From positions 1 to 54,842 of the forward strand of contig NZ_JAUSOO010000131.1 of the NCBI RefSeq assembly GCF_030656115.1: a DNA stretch of 54,842 bases, read 5' to 3'. Within the stretch, counting starts at the first letter, position 1; the number at the start of each line of letters is the position of its first letter. Source of the stretch: Hydrogenophaga sp. GTDB taxonomy: Bacteria; Pseudomonadota; Gammaproteobacteria; Burkholderiales; Burkholderiaceae_C. The notes under the pieces were generated by a model. The model did not search any database and was not told where the DNA came from. It saw only the letters and a list, made by a program, of their open reading frames with translations. The translations under genes and the position numbers were made by a program. Shown here piece by piece: positions 1-8,790 of the stretch.

Positions 1-132
1 CGGCTCATGATTTGCGCTCCACGCTTCCTTCCCACACTCGGTCGCCCTCATGCGGTTGCGCTTCGCTTCGCTCGTCTTGGTCAACTTGCGGCGGGACTTG
101 CACCCGCAGGAGTGCGCCCATGCTGGGCGCAC
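1..132 (-). mobile_element. 5' end of a bacterial group IIC-type intron (continues beyond the left edge)
   Basis: Read on the minus strand, the segment starts at 132 with GTGCGCCC, forms a perfect 9-bp hairpin (112-120 with 124-132), and continues with GCGGGTGCAAGTCCCGC (109-93). This opening, GTGCGCCC-AGCATGGGCGCA then GGGTGNAAGTCCC, is the usual domain I start of bacterial class C group II introns. It lies directly downstream of the hairpin and T-run of the cytochrome c peroxidase terminator, the known preferred target of class C introns. The rest of the ribozyme and any reverse transcriptase would lie left of the window, so completeness cannot be judged. No coding sequence is credible here. 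Confidence 0.75.
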
Positions 133-135
133 ATG

Positions 136-159
136 AAAAAACCGGCCGAGTGGCCGGTT
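136..159 (-). terminator. Rho-independent terminator of the cytochrome c peroxidase gene
   Basis: On the minus strand an 8-bp perfect stem (AACCGGCC / GGCCGGTT, 152-159 and 140-147) with a 4-nt loop is followed by a run of T (140-136). It lies 40 nt after the stop codon of the peroxidase gene. The group II intron begins 3 nt after the T-run. Confidence 0.85.
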
Positions 160-199
160 GGTTGATCCCGTTGGAGCGGGATGCCGAGGGAGCGAACGC

Positions 200-1213
200 T
201 CAGTTGAACGGACGTGGGGGTGGCGTCTTGTCGGTGGACGGTGGCAACATCGGCAGGGCGAACTGGGGTTGCTGACCGGTCAAGGTTTTCAGGAAGGCGA
301 CGATCTTGGCGTTTTCGTCTTTCGTGTACTCACGGCCCAGTTGCAGTTTGCCCATGAGGTCCACCGCCACGGTCAGGGTGGGGGCTTCACCGTCGTGGAA
401 GTAGGGGTAGGTCAGTTCCACGTTGCGCAAGGTGGGTACCTTGAAGTTCAGGCGGTCGGCGTCTTTGCCGGTCACTTCCTGGCGGCCTTGGGCGGTGCTG
501 GCGGTTTTGTAGGGTTGCACCAGGCCCATTTTCTGGAACGAGGTACCGCCCAGGTTGGGGCCGTTGTGGCAGGCCACGCAGCCGCTTTCTTTGAACAGCT
601 GGTAGCCGGCCAGTTCGTCCTTGTTCAGGGCTTTGTTGTCGCCGTCGAGCCAGCGGTCGAAGCGCGAATTGGGCGTTACCAGGGTTTCTTCAAACGCGGC
701 GATGGCGGTGGTCACCTCGTCGATGCTCAGCTTGTCGGTCTTGAAGACGGCTTTGAACTCGTTCACGTAGCCGGGAATCGACTTCAGGGTGTCGATGGCC
801 AGCTCGTGGGTGAAGGCCATTTCGCCCGGGTTGGCGATCGGGCCGCCGGCCTGGTCTTTCAGGGTGGCGGCGCGGCCGTCCCAGAACTGCGCCAGGTTCA
901 GACTGGAGTTGAGCACGGTGGGCGAATTGATGGGGCCCTGTGACCAGTTGTGGCCGATGGAGGTCTTGAGGTTGTCAGAACCGCCCATGCTCAGGTTGTG
1001 GCACGAGTTGCAGGAGATGAAGCCCGACTTGGAGAGGCGGGGATCAAAGAACAGTTTTTTGCCCAACTCCACCATGGCCGGGTCCATGTTGCGCGGCGCG
1101 GGGATGGTCTGCACGGGTTCGTCGCGCTTCTGGGCCATGGCGGTGCCGGCCGACATGAAGGTGGCGGCGGCCAGTGCGCACAGAGTCCAGGTGAATATTC
1201 TTGAGGTTTTCAT
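200..1213 (-). CDS. Di-heme cytochrome c peroxidase, periplasmic
   Basis: The 337-residue product begins with a cleavable signal peptide (MKTSRIF...AMAQ). It then carries two c-type heme motifs, CNSCH at residues 68-72 and CVACH around residue 215, the arrangement of bacterial di-heme cytochrome c peroxidases, which reduce hydrogen peroxide in the periplasm with electrons from small cytochromes. The family's conserved segments LFFDPRLS, WDGRA and TLRNV.LT.PYFHDG are present. The start at 1213 gives the signal peptide directly at the N terminus; an upstream in-frame start would add 29 unrelated residues. An FNR-type box lies 114 nt upstream, which suggests induction at low oxygen. The gene is monocistronic, ending in a clear terminator. 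Confidence 0.9.
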   Translation of the reverse strand: MKTSRIFTWTLCALAAATFMSAGTAMAQKRDEPVQTIPAPRNMDPAMVELGKKLFFDPRLSKSGFISCNSCHNLSMGGSDNLKTSIGHNWSQGPINSPTVLNSSLNLAQFWDGRAATLKDQAGGPIANPGEMAFTHELAIDTLKSIPGYVNEFKAVFKTDKLSIDEVTTAIAAFEETLVTPNSRFDRWLDGDNKALNKDELAGYQLFKESGCVACHNGPNLGGTSFQKMGLVQPYKTASTAQGRQEVTGKDADRLNFKVPTLRNVELTYPYFHDGEAPTLTVAVDLMGKLQLGREYTKDENAKIVAFLKTLTGQQPQFALPMLPPSTDKTPPPRPFN

Positions 1214-1298
1214 GATCGACTCGCTGTAAATGAATGACGCGTCAGCAAGGCAAGGGGGGCGGCATGTTTTTCCGCAAATCCATACAACTGACAGGGTC

Positions 1299-1340
1299 AA
1301 TGTATGTGGGTCGACCCTGGTGGTTCTTGATCCGCGTCAA
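1299..1340 (-). promoter_or_regulatory. FNR/Anr-type box with class II promoter for the cytochrome c peroxidase gene
   Basis: TTGAT-CCGC-GTCAA (1327-1340) matches the FNR/Anr consensus TTGAT-N4-ATCAA at 9 of 10 positions. On the minus strand a -10-like TACATT lies at 1304-1299, which predicts a start near 1292. The box centre (1333.5) would then sit at -41.5, the standard class II activator position. Peroxidases of this family are known FNR/Anr targets in other proteobacteria. The -10 assignment is by eye. Confidence 0.6.
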
Positions 1341-1436
1341 AGTGCTGGACGATCTGGATAGCTTTTGCCTATGGTTGAAATAGCCAATGTTCGGGCCCGG
1401 TTTGCGAAATATCAATGCGCAGACCATGCGCCGAAA

Positions 1437-1928
1437 TCAATGCCAGCCGGGACTTTTGCGCAACAGAAACTGTAGCGGGACCATTGTCTGGGCCTGGCTT
1501 TCAGCAGGGCGTCGGGTGCCGCGTATGCTTTGGCCGCAGTCTTGCGGCACGCCTGCCCACACCGCGTCGATGGCCACGCCGTCGGCAGACTCGTCGAGGT
1601 TGAATTCACCGTCGATCACGTCGCCCGAGACCAGGGCCTGCAGGGCCACGCCCGCTGCCGTGCGCTGGATGTGGCCGCGCACGCTGCCGGGGAATTCGGG
1701 GTGGCGCTCAAACCGCACGGAGCCGGTGGACGTGGGCGCCGATGCGCTGCCCTCGGACGGCCACAGGGTGAGCTGCCACGTGCCATACAGGTGGGCAGGC
1801 GCCATGGCGGAGGCTTCGGTGCAGGCCAGGGCCGGTGCCGTGGCGGTGGGCTGCTGGGCCCAGGCGCCGGGCACCAGCAGCAGGCACAGCAACGCGCTCC
1901 ATCGGGTGCCGATGTTCAGGCGTTTCAT
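1437..1928 (-). CDS. Small exported protein, function unknown
   Basis: The 163-residue product has a typical signal peptide (MKRLNIG...PGAWAQ). The mature part contains YGTWQLTLWP and later GEFNLDESADG, giving the look of a small beta-rich secreted protein, but I recognise no family. Its ATG overlaps the stop of the upstream rep helicase gene in an ATGA arrangement, so the two are translationally coupled in one operon. Nothing links its function to the helicase. No intrinsic terminator was seen after its stop. Confidence 0.75.
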   Translation of the reverse strand: MKRLNIGTRWSALLCLLLVPGAWAQQPTATAPALACTEASAMAPAHLYGTWQLTLWPSEGSASAPTSTGSVRFERHPEFPGSVRGHIQRTAAGVALQALVSGDVIDGEFNLDESADGVAIDAVWAGVPQDCGQSIRGTRRPAESQAQTMVPLQFLLRKSPGWH

Positions 1929-4009
1929 GGCGTTTCAGCCGCTTTGGCGGCGGCTGTTTCGGTGGCGCGCTGGGCAAACTCGGCGCGCAGCGCACGCAGT
2001 TTCTCGCGCGGGTCTTCTTTGACCGTGTTCTGGTCCAGCCCCATTTCTTGAATGAAACGGCTGGCCTGGCCCGGAATGCTTTCGCGGCCTTTTTTGCGGC
2101 GCTTGAGCCAGCTCACGGCCAGCGTGCGCTGCGCCCGCGTGATGCCCACGTACATCAGGCGCCGCTCTTCTTGCAGGCGCTGCGCCATGCTCTCGGTGGT
2201 GGCGTCGCTCTGGCCGGGCTCTTCTTCCATCTTGAAAGGCAGCAGCCCTTCGTTCACGCCCACCAGCATCACATGCGGCCATTCCAGGCCTTTGGACGCG
2301 TGCAGGGTGGACAGCGTCACCATATTTTGTTCTTGCTCCCGCTCGCTCAGGGTGGAAATCAGTGCGATGGTCTGCACCACTTCGAGCAGGGTTTTGCGCT
2401 CGGTTTCAGTTTTTACGCCGCCGTCGTCTTCGAGCTTGCCGCCGCAGCGCCCGGCCACCCAATCGCAGAAGTCCATCACGTTGGTCCAGCGCGCAGCCGC
2501 GACCTTTTCGTTGTCTTCGCTGTCGTACAGGTGCTTTTCGTAGTCAATGTCCTTGAGCCACTCGGTGAGAAACGCGCGCCCCGCTTCGTGGCCCACCGTG
2601 TGTTTGGCGCGGTATTCCAGGTCGTTCACGGCGCGGCCGAATTCGTGCAGCGTGGCCACGGCGCGCCCGGGCAGGGTGGCGGCCAGCGAATGCGAAAACA
2701 GCGCCTCAAACAGGCTCAGCTTGTACTGCGTGGCAAAGTTGCCCAGCTGCTGCAGGGTGGTGTGGCCAATGCCTCGCTTGGGCGTGGTGGCCGAGCGCAG
2801 AAACGCCGGGTCGTCGTTGTTGTTGACCAGCAGGCGCAGCCAGGCGCACAGGTCGCGGATCTCGGCCTTGTCAAAAAAGCTCTGCCCGCCCGACACCTTG
2901 TAGGGAATTTGTGCCCGCCGCAGCGACTGCTCAAACGGCCGCGCCATGTGGTTGGCGCGGTACAGGATGGCGAAGTCGCGCCACTCTTTGTGGGGCGACG
3001 AAGCCTGCAGGCTCTGAATGCGCGCCACCGCGCGCTCGGCCTCGTGTTCCTCGTTGTCGGCGTCCACCACCCGCACCGGCTCGCCCTCGCCCAGGTCGCT
3101 CCACAGCGTCTTGGGGAACAGCTTGGGGTTGGGGCCAATCACGTTGTTGGCCGCTCGCAAAATGGCGCTGGTGGAGCGGTAGTTTTGCTCCAGCTTGATG
3201 ACCTTGAGCGCGGGGAAGTCTTGCGGCAGGCGCTTCAGGTTGTCCAGCGTGGCGCCGCGCCAGCCGTAAATGCTCTGGTCGTCGTCGCCCACGGCGGTGA
3301 AGCGGGCGCGCTCGCCCACCAGCAGCTTCAGCAGCTCGTACTGGGTGGCGTTGGTGTCCTGGTATTCGTCCACCAGCACATGGCCCATCTTCTGCTGCCA
3401 GCGTTCGCGCACGTCCAGGTGCTCGGTCAGCAGCTTCAGCGGCAGGCTGATCATGTCGTCGAAGTCCACGCTTTGGTAGGCGGTCAGGCGCTCTTCGTAG
3501 CGCGCCATGATGGTCGCGGTCACGCGCTCTTCGTCGTCTTTGGCCAGCGCCAGCGCCTGGGCCGAATTCAGGCCCGCGCTCTTCCAGGCGCTGATGGCCC
3601 ACTGCCACTGGCGCGCGGCGGCCGTGTCGGTGCTGCCGCCGCAGTCTTTCAGCAGGCTGGTGATGTCGTCGCTGTCCAGAATGGAGAACTGCTTTTTCAG
3701 CCCCAGCGCTGCGCCGTCTTCGCGCAGCAGGCGCACGCCCAGCGCATGAAAGGTGCAAATGAGCACCTTGCGGGCTTCGCGCCCCACCAGCTGCTTGGCG
3801 CGCTCGCGCATTTCGCTGGCGGCCTTGTTGGTGAAGGTGATGGCGGCAATGCGGTCGGCCGCCAGGCCCGCCTGGATGAGGCGGCCGATCTTGTGCGTGA
3901 TCACCCGCGTTTTCCCGGAACCGGCCCCGGCCAGCACCAGACACGGCCCGCCCAGGTGGTTCACGGCATCAAGCTGGGCAAGGTTCAGGCCGGAGGCGTT
4001 GGCAGACAT
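1925..4009 (-). CDS. rep: ATP-dependent DNA helicase Rep (UvrD/Rep family, superfamily 1)
   Basis: The 694-residue 3'-5' DNA helicase has the full SF1A motif set: Walker A GAGSGKT at residues 28-34, DEYQDTN (motif II), VGDDDQSIYGWRGA (motif III), LEQNYRST (motif IV), TLHASKGLEWP (motif V) and EERRLMYVGITRA (motif VI). Length and wording follow E. coli Rep (VLVDEYQDTN, VKLEQNYRS-like segments) rather than UvrD. Rep helps replication forks pass protein roadblocks. The start at 4009 gives MSANASGLNLAQLDAV; a longer reading frame upstream is antisense noise. The downstream exported-protein gene overlaps its stop by 4 bp. Confidence 0.92.
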   Translation of the reverse strand: MSANASGLNLAQLDAVNHLGGPCLVLAGAGSGKTRVITHKIGRLIQAGLAADRIAAITFTNKAASEMRERAKQLVGREARKVLICTFHALGVRLLREDGAALGLKKQFSILDSDDITSLLKDCGGSTDTAAARQWQWAISAWKSAGLNSAQALALAKDDEERVTATIMARYEERLTAYQSVDFDDMISLPLKLLTEHLDVRERWQQKMGHVLVDEYQDTNATQYELLKLLVGERARFTAVGDDDQSIYGWRGATLDNLKRLPQDFPALKVIKLEQNYRSTSAILRAANNVIGPNPKLFPKTLWSDLGEGEPVRVVDADNEEHEAERAVARIQSLQASSPHKEWRDFAILYRANHMARPFEQSLRRAQIPYKVSGGQSFFDKAEIRDLCAWLRLLVNNNDDPAFLRSATTPKRGIGHTTLQQLGNFATQYKLSLFEALFSHSLAATLPGRAVATLHEFGRAVNDLEYRAKHTVGHEAGRAFLTEWLKDIDYEKHLYDSEDNEKVAAARWTNVMDFCDWVAGRCGGKLEDDGGVKTETERKTLLEVVQTIALISTLSEREQEQNMVTLSTLHASKGLEWPHVMLVGVNEGLLPFKMEEEPGQSDATTESMAQRLQEERRLMYVGITRAQRTLAVSWLKRRKKGRESIPGQASRFIQEMGLDQNTVKEDPREKLRALRAEFAQRATETAAAKAAETP

Positions 4010-4311
4010 GGAAATAAGAGGGCAGTGCGCAGAAACGGAGGGGTTGGGTGGTGCGCAATGACAGTGAAATACGCCCGAGGAGCGTGAATGATACCGGCGT
4101 GCCTCGCGCGGCGTGCGGGCTGCTGGGCGCGCGGTTGACCCACCGTTGGGGCTGTCGACGTGCCTTTGCCCTGAGCAACTTTTTGAAGCGCACAAGCGTC
4201 GTTGAACGCCTGGAGCCGGACTTGCAAGCGAAGCGCTGGGGCGGGGTTTTGGCGGCCTTGCACAGGCCCTTTTTTGCTGACGTGGGTCCAGGTACGGCAC
4301 CTGGCCCAGCT
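4010..4311. other. Intergenic stretch upstream of rep
   Basis: About 300 bp between the MORN-protein stop and the rep start. It must hold the rep promoter, but no clear -35/-10 pair, operator, hairpin terminator or credible small gene was recognised. Reading frames here show no family resemblance. Confidence 0.5.
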
Positions 4312-6234
4312 TCAGGACGGGTTTTTGCGCGTCAGGGTGCCGTTGCGGGTCTGGGCATCGTTTTCGTAGACGCCTTCCCAGTGGTCGCCGTTGGCCCAGG
4401 TCATGCGGCCCTGGCCGTGCTTTTTGCCTTGCTGCCACTGGCCGGTGTAGTGGTCGCCGTTGGGCCAGCGAAAGCTGCCTTGGCCGTGGGGCTGCCCTTG
4501 CGACATGGAGCCTTCGTAGCGTTCGCCCGAGGCAAAGCGCAAGGTGCCTTGTCCCTCGGGGGTGCCGCGCACCAACTGGCCTTCGTAGACGTTGCCGTTG
4601 GCGAAGTGCAGTTTGCCCACGCCCTGGGGTTGCTCGTTCACCCACGGGCCTTCGTAGTGCTGGCCGTTGGCCCAATGGTAGTGGCCTTGGCCGTCGGGCT
4701 TGCCTTGGTTGAAGCGGCCTTCAAAGCGGTCGCCCGAGGCGTACAGCATGCGGCCCTGGCCGTGCGGCAGGCCGCGCGCGACCTCGCCCTCGTAGCGGTT
4801 GCCATTGGCAAACACCATCTGGCCTTTGCCTTGGGGCTCGTCGTCCACCCAACTGCCGCTGTAGCGCTGGCCGCTGGCCCACACAAATTCGCCCTGACCG
4901 TGGCGGCGGCTTTTGAGCAGATCGCCTTGGTAGTGATCGCCGTTGGCCCAACGCACCTGGCCGTTGCCGCTCAGGCCGTCGCCGTCGCGGGTGAAGTGGC
5001 CGGTGAAGCGGGTGTCGCCGGCCTGGATGTCCAGCGCTTTGGCGGGTTCGGTGGGCGCTGCGGGGGTGTCGCTGGTTGCCAGCGCACGGGGTGCCGCGGC
5101 CAGGGGGGCCGCCAGTGTGGGCGCCTTGGCCGCTGTGGCTGCGGCGCTTGCGGTTGCCGTGGTCGTCGCCACGGCTGCCACCACGGTTGTTGCGGCTTGG
5201 GTGCTCAGCGCGGGGCTGGGGGCTGCGGCCACGGGGGCACCCGGCAGCGCGGTGGCCACCCAGGGTGTGCCGCGGTCGCGGGCTTGGCTTTGGGCGTTGT
5301 TGCGCGCCACGTCCAGGGCCGGGCCTTTGCACAGCGTCTGGGCTTCGCGCCACAGGGTTTCGGCGATTTGAGATTGGGTTTGCCGCTCGGCCACGCTCAG
5401 GCTGGCGCTGGTGCTGCGCAGTTTTTGGCTCTGGTCACGGGCGCGCTCGAAGACGGGGGCGCAGAACTCGGCGTTGTGGGCGTCGGTGGCGGTTTGTTCG
5501 CGCCGCTGCAGGGCGGTGGTCTGGGCTTCGCCGGTGCAGCGTTCGGCCGCCACGTCCCACATGTTTTCGGCTTTGCGGTAGAGCACAGCAGCGTCCATCC
5601 AGCGCCGCTCGCGCACGGCTTGCTGGGCCAGATCTTGCAGGCTGGTGGCGTTTTTCTGGCCGTTGGTGCAGGCCGGGCTGGCACCGAGTGTTGCGTTCAG
5701 ACTGGCGCGGCTGCGCTCGCTGTCGGCCAGGTTGCGCCGGGCACGTTCCTGCGCCCGACCTTCGCAGCGCTGGGCGGCCAGCGTCCACAGCGCAATGGCT
5801 TCGTCCACCAGCCTGGCCAGCTCGGCCGTGTCTTGTTTGTTGGATTGCGCGGTGGCCGCCTGGAGGTCCACCGCCATGGCTCGGTCGCTCAGGCTGTTGC
5901 AGGTTTCGGGTGGCGCCGTGTGGGCCACCGGGGTCGGTGGCAGGGCCTGGCCCGCGCCCAGGGTCGACAGCGGCGGCTCTGGGGTGTTCGCCGCTGCGGC
6001 CGGCGCCGGGCTGGCAGGGGCGGTGTTGCTGTCGGGCCCGGTGGGTGCTGCGGGGTTTGCTGCAGCGGCGTTACCCACCACCTGCGCGGGCGGTGTGGCG
6101 GCTGGTTGGAGCGCGTCGCTTGCGTTGCTGCTTTGTGCGCCCGCCGTGGCGCTGGCCAGCCAAAGCAGGACGCCCAAAGCCTGGTGGACGGCGGTGGGTG
6201 TGGTGCGGTGGTGTGGCAACTGGCTGGGGTGCAT
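4312..6234 (-). CDS. Exported MORN-repeat protein
   Basis: The 640-residue product has an N-terminal hydrophobic signal segment (about residues 15-33, ending AGAQ) and a long Ala/Pro-rich linker. A Cys-containing middle domain with heptad-like helices spans roughly 110-330. The C-terminal third holds nine to ten 23-residue MORN repeats of the form Y-E-G-x-x-x-x-G-x-P-x-G-x-G-x-x-x-x-x-x-G-x-x (from about residue 410), giving a 69-bp periodicity in the DNA. MORN arrays usually bind lipids or act as rigid beta-scaffolds. It lies 36 bp behind a large lipoprotein gene and is probably cotranscribed, which suggests a shared envelope role. No enzymatic motif was seen. Confidence 0.85.
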   Translation of the reverse strand: MHPSQLPHHRTTPTAVHQALGVLLWLASATAGAQSSNASDALQPAATPPAQVVGNAAAANPAAPTGPDSNTAPASPAPAAAANTPEPPLSTLGAGQALPPTPVAHTAPPETCNSLSDRAMAVDLQAATAQSNKQDTAELARLVDEAIALWTLAAQRCEGRAQERARRNLADSERSRASLNATLGASPACTNGQKNATSLQDLAQQAVRERRWMDAAVLYRKAENMWDVAAERCTGEAQTTALQRREQTATDAHNAEFCAPVFERARDQSQKLRSTSASLSVAERQTQSQIAETLWREAQTLCKGPALDVARNNAQSQARDRGTPWVATALPGAPVAAAPSPALSTQAATTVVAAVATTTATASAAATAAKAPTLAAPLAAAPRALATSDTPAAPTEPAKALDIQAGDTRFTGHFTRDGDGLSGNGQVRWANGDHYQGDLLKSRRHGQGEFVWASGQRYSGSWVDDEPQGKGQMVFANGNRYEGEVARGLPHGQGRMLYASGDRFEGRFNQGKPDGQGHYHWANGQHYEGPWVNEQPQGVGKLHFANGNVYEGQLVRGTPEGQGTLRFASGERYEGSMSQGQPHGQGSFRWPNGDHYTGQWQQGKKHGQGRMTWANGDHWEGVYENDAQTRNGTLTRKNPS

Positions 6235-6270
6235 GGGCTTCTTTGTGGAACGGTGGGCGTGGGTACCGGC

Positions 6271-7674
6271 TCAGCGGCTGGAGGCCGCCGCTGGCAGGCC
6301 GGTATCGGGCATTTCCAGCATGGCTTCAATCAGGCCGCGCGCATACGGGTTGGTGCTGCGGGGTTCCAGGTCTTCGTAGCTGAAGGCCTGCTGGGCCGAG
6401 GCCAGCGGCATGTCGGCCAGGTCGAAGTTCAGCGTTTCGGGCCGAATGCCCTTCAGAATGGCCACCACCTCTTCGCCACGGCCGGCCTGGTTGGTCAGGG
6501 CTTGCATCGAGGCCATGCGCTCGGGGTCGAAGGCCAGGGCGTTGGTGAGCAGGTTGCGCTCCAGCAACTTCTGGTGCAGCGTGAAGCCGGCCAGCGGGTT
6601 GGCGCCCAACTGCTCCATGCGGGTGTAGGCCCAGGCGTCGGCGTCGTCGAACACCGTGGCCGCCACGCGGGAAATACCGCCCAGCAAACCCCGGTTGGCC
6701 GCCACCTGCTGCATGCTGGCCACCACCTGTGCCTGTGTCAGGGCTTGCACCGACTTGCCAATCTCGTCCTTGAGGCGGTTGGCGGCAAAGGTTTTGGCCT
6801 GGTCGATCAGTTGCTGTTTGAGGAGTTCGGTCGCCACGGAGGCGGCAGCTTGCTGCGCGGTTTTCACCGCCGCTTCGGCTGCCATGGCCGCGCCCTTGAG
6901 GCCCGAGGCCAGTGTGGCCACGGTGTAGAGTGTGCTCAGCAACGAGGTGCCGTAGTCGTACACCTTCATCCTTGCGCCACCTTCTTCCGACACGCCCTGT
7001 GTCCACAACACGGTCCACAGTGCTTCGTCTTCGGTCAGGTCGGCTTTGGCCAGTTCCAGCGGGTGGTAGCTCATGAGCCAGTGGTAATCCTGCAGCTCCG
7101 GGGTGTTGGGCGGGGCCAGTCGGGTGTAGCCGCGACAGACTTGAAACGGGTTGAGCTGCACGGTTTTTCCGGTGCTGGTGGTCACCGGAAAAGGCCTTCC
7201 GCGCTCGCGCATGGCACCCAGTTCCACCAGCAGTTTCTGGGCCTCGTTGCTGGTGCTGCCGTCGATGTTCGCCAGGCGTTCTCCGGGCTTCAGCGGTGCG
7301 TCGTGGGTGGCGGCTACCACGGTCAGCCGCTCGTCCACCCCCAGTGCACGGACCCAGGCCACGCGGTCGTTTTCAGACCAGCCTTGGCTGGTGGCCACCG
7401 AAATGGGCAGCTCCCACTGGCGGTCGCAGTCGTTGTCTTTGAGCCGGGCCGAGCGGGCAATGGCCGGACGCAAGGCTTGTTCGCCCTGGCCGTAGAGGCC
7501 GATGTTGGCCAGCAACGTCGGGTCCACGGCACGGCCATCGTCCACCGTGAATTTCGGGGCTGCGCAGCCGCCGAGCAGGGCTGCGCTGAGCAGCGTCAGG
7601 GCCAAGGAGCGGCGGGTGCTTGCCTGGCGTGGCGCGGTGCTGGAGCTGGGAGCGGTGGGGCGCATGGAGGACAT
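6271..7674 (-). CDS. Large putative lipoprotein, function unknown
   Basis: The 467-residue product has a lipoprotein signal peptide with lipobox LLGGC near residue 38, so the mature protein should be anchored in the outer or inner membrane. A helical, alanine-rich middle (around the segment LASGLKGAAMAAEAAVKTAQQAAASVATELL) could be a coiled coil or membrane-associated hairpin. I do not recognise the family. The start at 7674 was chosen because it places the hydrophobic core and lipobox at a normal distance; an ATG at 7664 is out of phase and irrelevant, and an in-frame ATG three codons downstream is possible. The MORN-repeat gene follows after 36 bp, implying an operon. Confidence 0.75.
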   Translation of the reverse strand: MSSMRPTAPSSSTAPRQASTRRSLALTLLSAALLGGCAAPKFTVDDGRAVDPTLLANIGLYGQGEQALRPAIARSARLKDNDCDRQWELPISVATSQGWSENDRVAWVRALGVDERLTVVAATHDAPLKPGERLANIDGSTSNEAQKLLVELGAMRERGRPFPVTTSTGKTVQLNPFQVCRGYTRLAPPNTPELQDYHWLMSYHPLELAKADLTEDEALWTVLWTQGVSEEGGARMKVYDYGTSLLSTLYTVATLASGLKGAAMAAEAAVKTAQQAAASVATELLKQQLIDQAKTFAANRLKDEIGKSVQALTQAQVVASMQQVAANRGLLGGISRVAATVFDDADAWAYTRMEQLGANPLAGFTLHQKLLERNLLTNALAFDPERMASMQALTNQAGRGEEVVAILKGIRPETLNFDLADMPLASAQQAFSYEDLEPRSTNPYARGLIEAMLEMPDTGLPAAASSR

Positions 7675-7824
7675 GGCTGTGGAGTGTGTAGCGGGGTATC
7701 GCTTTGTAACAGGCAAGCTTAACGCCTGCCTTGCTGCGCGCGGGCCCAATCAGACATTCGGCGCAGGGCGTGTGCTCTGCGGCGGCGCGCCGCATGGCGC
7801 GTACACACCTGAGACAATGCCCCC

Positions 7825-8787
7825 GTGCTCAACATCCTGCTCGTCACCTTCCCCTTCTTTGCCCTTGTGCTGGCCGGTTTTCTCGCGGCACGTCGGCGCA
7901 TGTTGCCGCTCGAAGCCATCCCGGGACTGAACGGCTTCGTGCTGTTTTTCGCCTTGCCGGCCATGCTCTACCGCTTTGGCTCCACCACGCCCATTGCGCA
8001 GCTGCTCGATGCGTCGGTGGCCGGGGTGTACCTGCTGTGCGCGCTGGTCATGGTGGGTTTTGCCATCGTCATGACGATGAACAGCCGCATCCGCTGGAAC
8101 GATGCCGCCATGGGCGCGCTGGTGGCGGCGTTCCCCAACACAGGTTTCATGGGCGTGCCGCTGCTGGCCGCGCTGCTGGGGCCGCAGAGCGTGGGCCCGG
8201 TGATCGTATTGATCGTGGTGGACATGGTGATCACGAGCTCGCTGTGCGTGGCGCTCTCTCGGCTGGACGAAGGCGAGGGCCACGGCGCTGCGGCCATGCT
8301 GGACGCGGGCAAAAAGGCATTGCGCGGGGTGGTCACCAACCCCATGCCCTGGGCCATTTTGTTGGGCGCTGCGGCCTCGGCGGCCAGTTTCAGCCTGCCG
8401 GGCCCGGTCGAAAAAACCGTCTGGCTGCTGGCCGACGCAGCCTCCCCGGTGGCGCTGTTCACCATTGGGGCGGTGCTGGCGCGTTCGCAAATGCAGTCCA
8501 ACCACCCCATGCCTCTGAGCGACTATGTGCCGGTGGCGCTCATGAAGCTGCTGCTGCACCCGCTGCTGGTGCTGGTGGTGGGGTTGGCGGCCATTCAGGT
8601 GGGCGTGCCGCTGGACCGCTTTGCGCTCACGGTGATGGTGCTGGTGTCGGCGCTGCCCAGCGCCAGCAACGTGTCGCTGCTGGCCGAGCGCCTGGGCGCG
8701 GACAACGGGCGCATCGCCCGCATCATCCTGGTGACCACCGTGGCCGCGTTCTTCACCTTTTCGGGCGCGGTCACGCTGATGACTTGA
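7825..8787 (+). CDS. AEC (auxin efflux carrier) family transporter
   Basis: The 320-residue polytopic inner-membrane protein has about ten hydrophobic segments and the two-half architecture of the AEC family. Segments such as NTGFMGVPLL and SALPSASNVSLLAERLG are the conserved crossover and C-terminal motifs of these carriers. AEC members move small carboxylates, including malonate (MdcF in Klebsiella), but nothing near this gene indicates its substrate and the malonate operon of this window lies 30 kb away. The start is GTG at 7825; the upstream ATG at 7817 is in another frame. The ribosome-binding site is weak. It is divergent from the lipoprotein gene. Confidence 0.85.
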   Translation: MLNILLVTFPFFALVLAGFLAARRRMLPLEAIPGLNGFVLFFALPAMLYRFGSTTPIAQLLDASVAGVYLLCALVMVGFAIVMTMNSRIRWNDAAMGALVAAFPNTGFMGVPLLAALLGPQSVGPVIVLIVVDMVITSSLCVALSRLDEGEGHGAAAMLDAGKKALRGVVTNPMPWAILLGAAASAASFSLPGPVEKTVWLLADAASPVALFTIGAVLARSQMQSNHPMPLSDYVPVALMKLLLHPLLVLVVGLAAIQVGVPLDRFALTVMVLVSALPSASNVSLLAERLGADNGRIARIILVTTVAAFFTFSGAVTLMT

Positions 8788-8790
8788 TCT

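Noticed and set aside
90..132. tRNA gene end suggested by the T-arm-like GCGGGTGCAAGTCCCGC
   Set aside because: No acceptor, anticodon arm or CCA fit; the hairpin start GTGCGCCC and position after a terminator fit a group IIC intron much better.
4312..5010. Regular 69-bp repeats as a CRISPR or tandem satellite array
   Set aside because: The period is explained by 23-residue MORN repeats in a coding frame; there are no spacers.
4048..7722. A 1224-codon rightward reading frame
   Set aside because: It is exactly antisense to the MORN-protein and lipoprotein genes. Its composition is Gly/Ala/Val/Arg/His noise from reversed GC-rich codons, without any family motif.
7825..8787. AEC transporter as malonate carrier MdcF
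   Set aside because: The family fits but the gene is 30 kb from the mdc operon, which has its own TRAP transporter; no evidence for the substrate.
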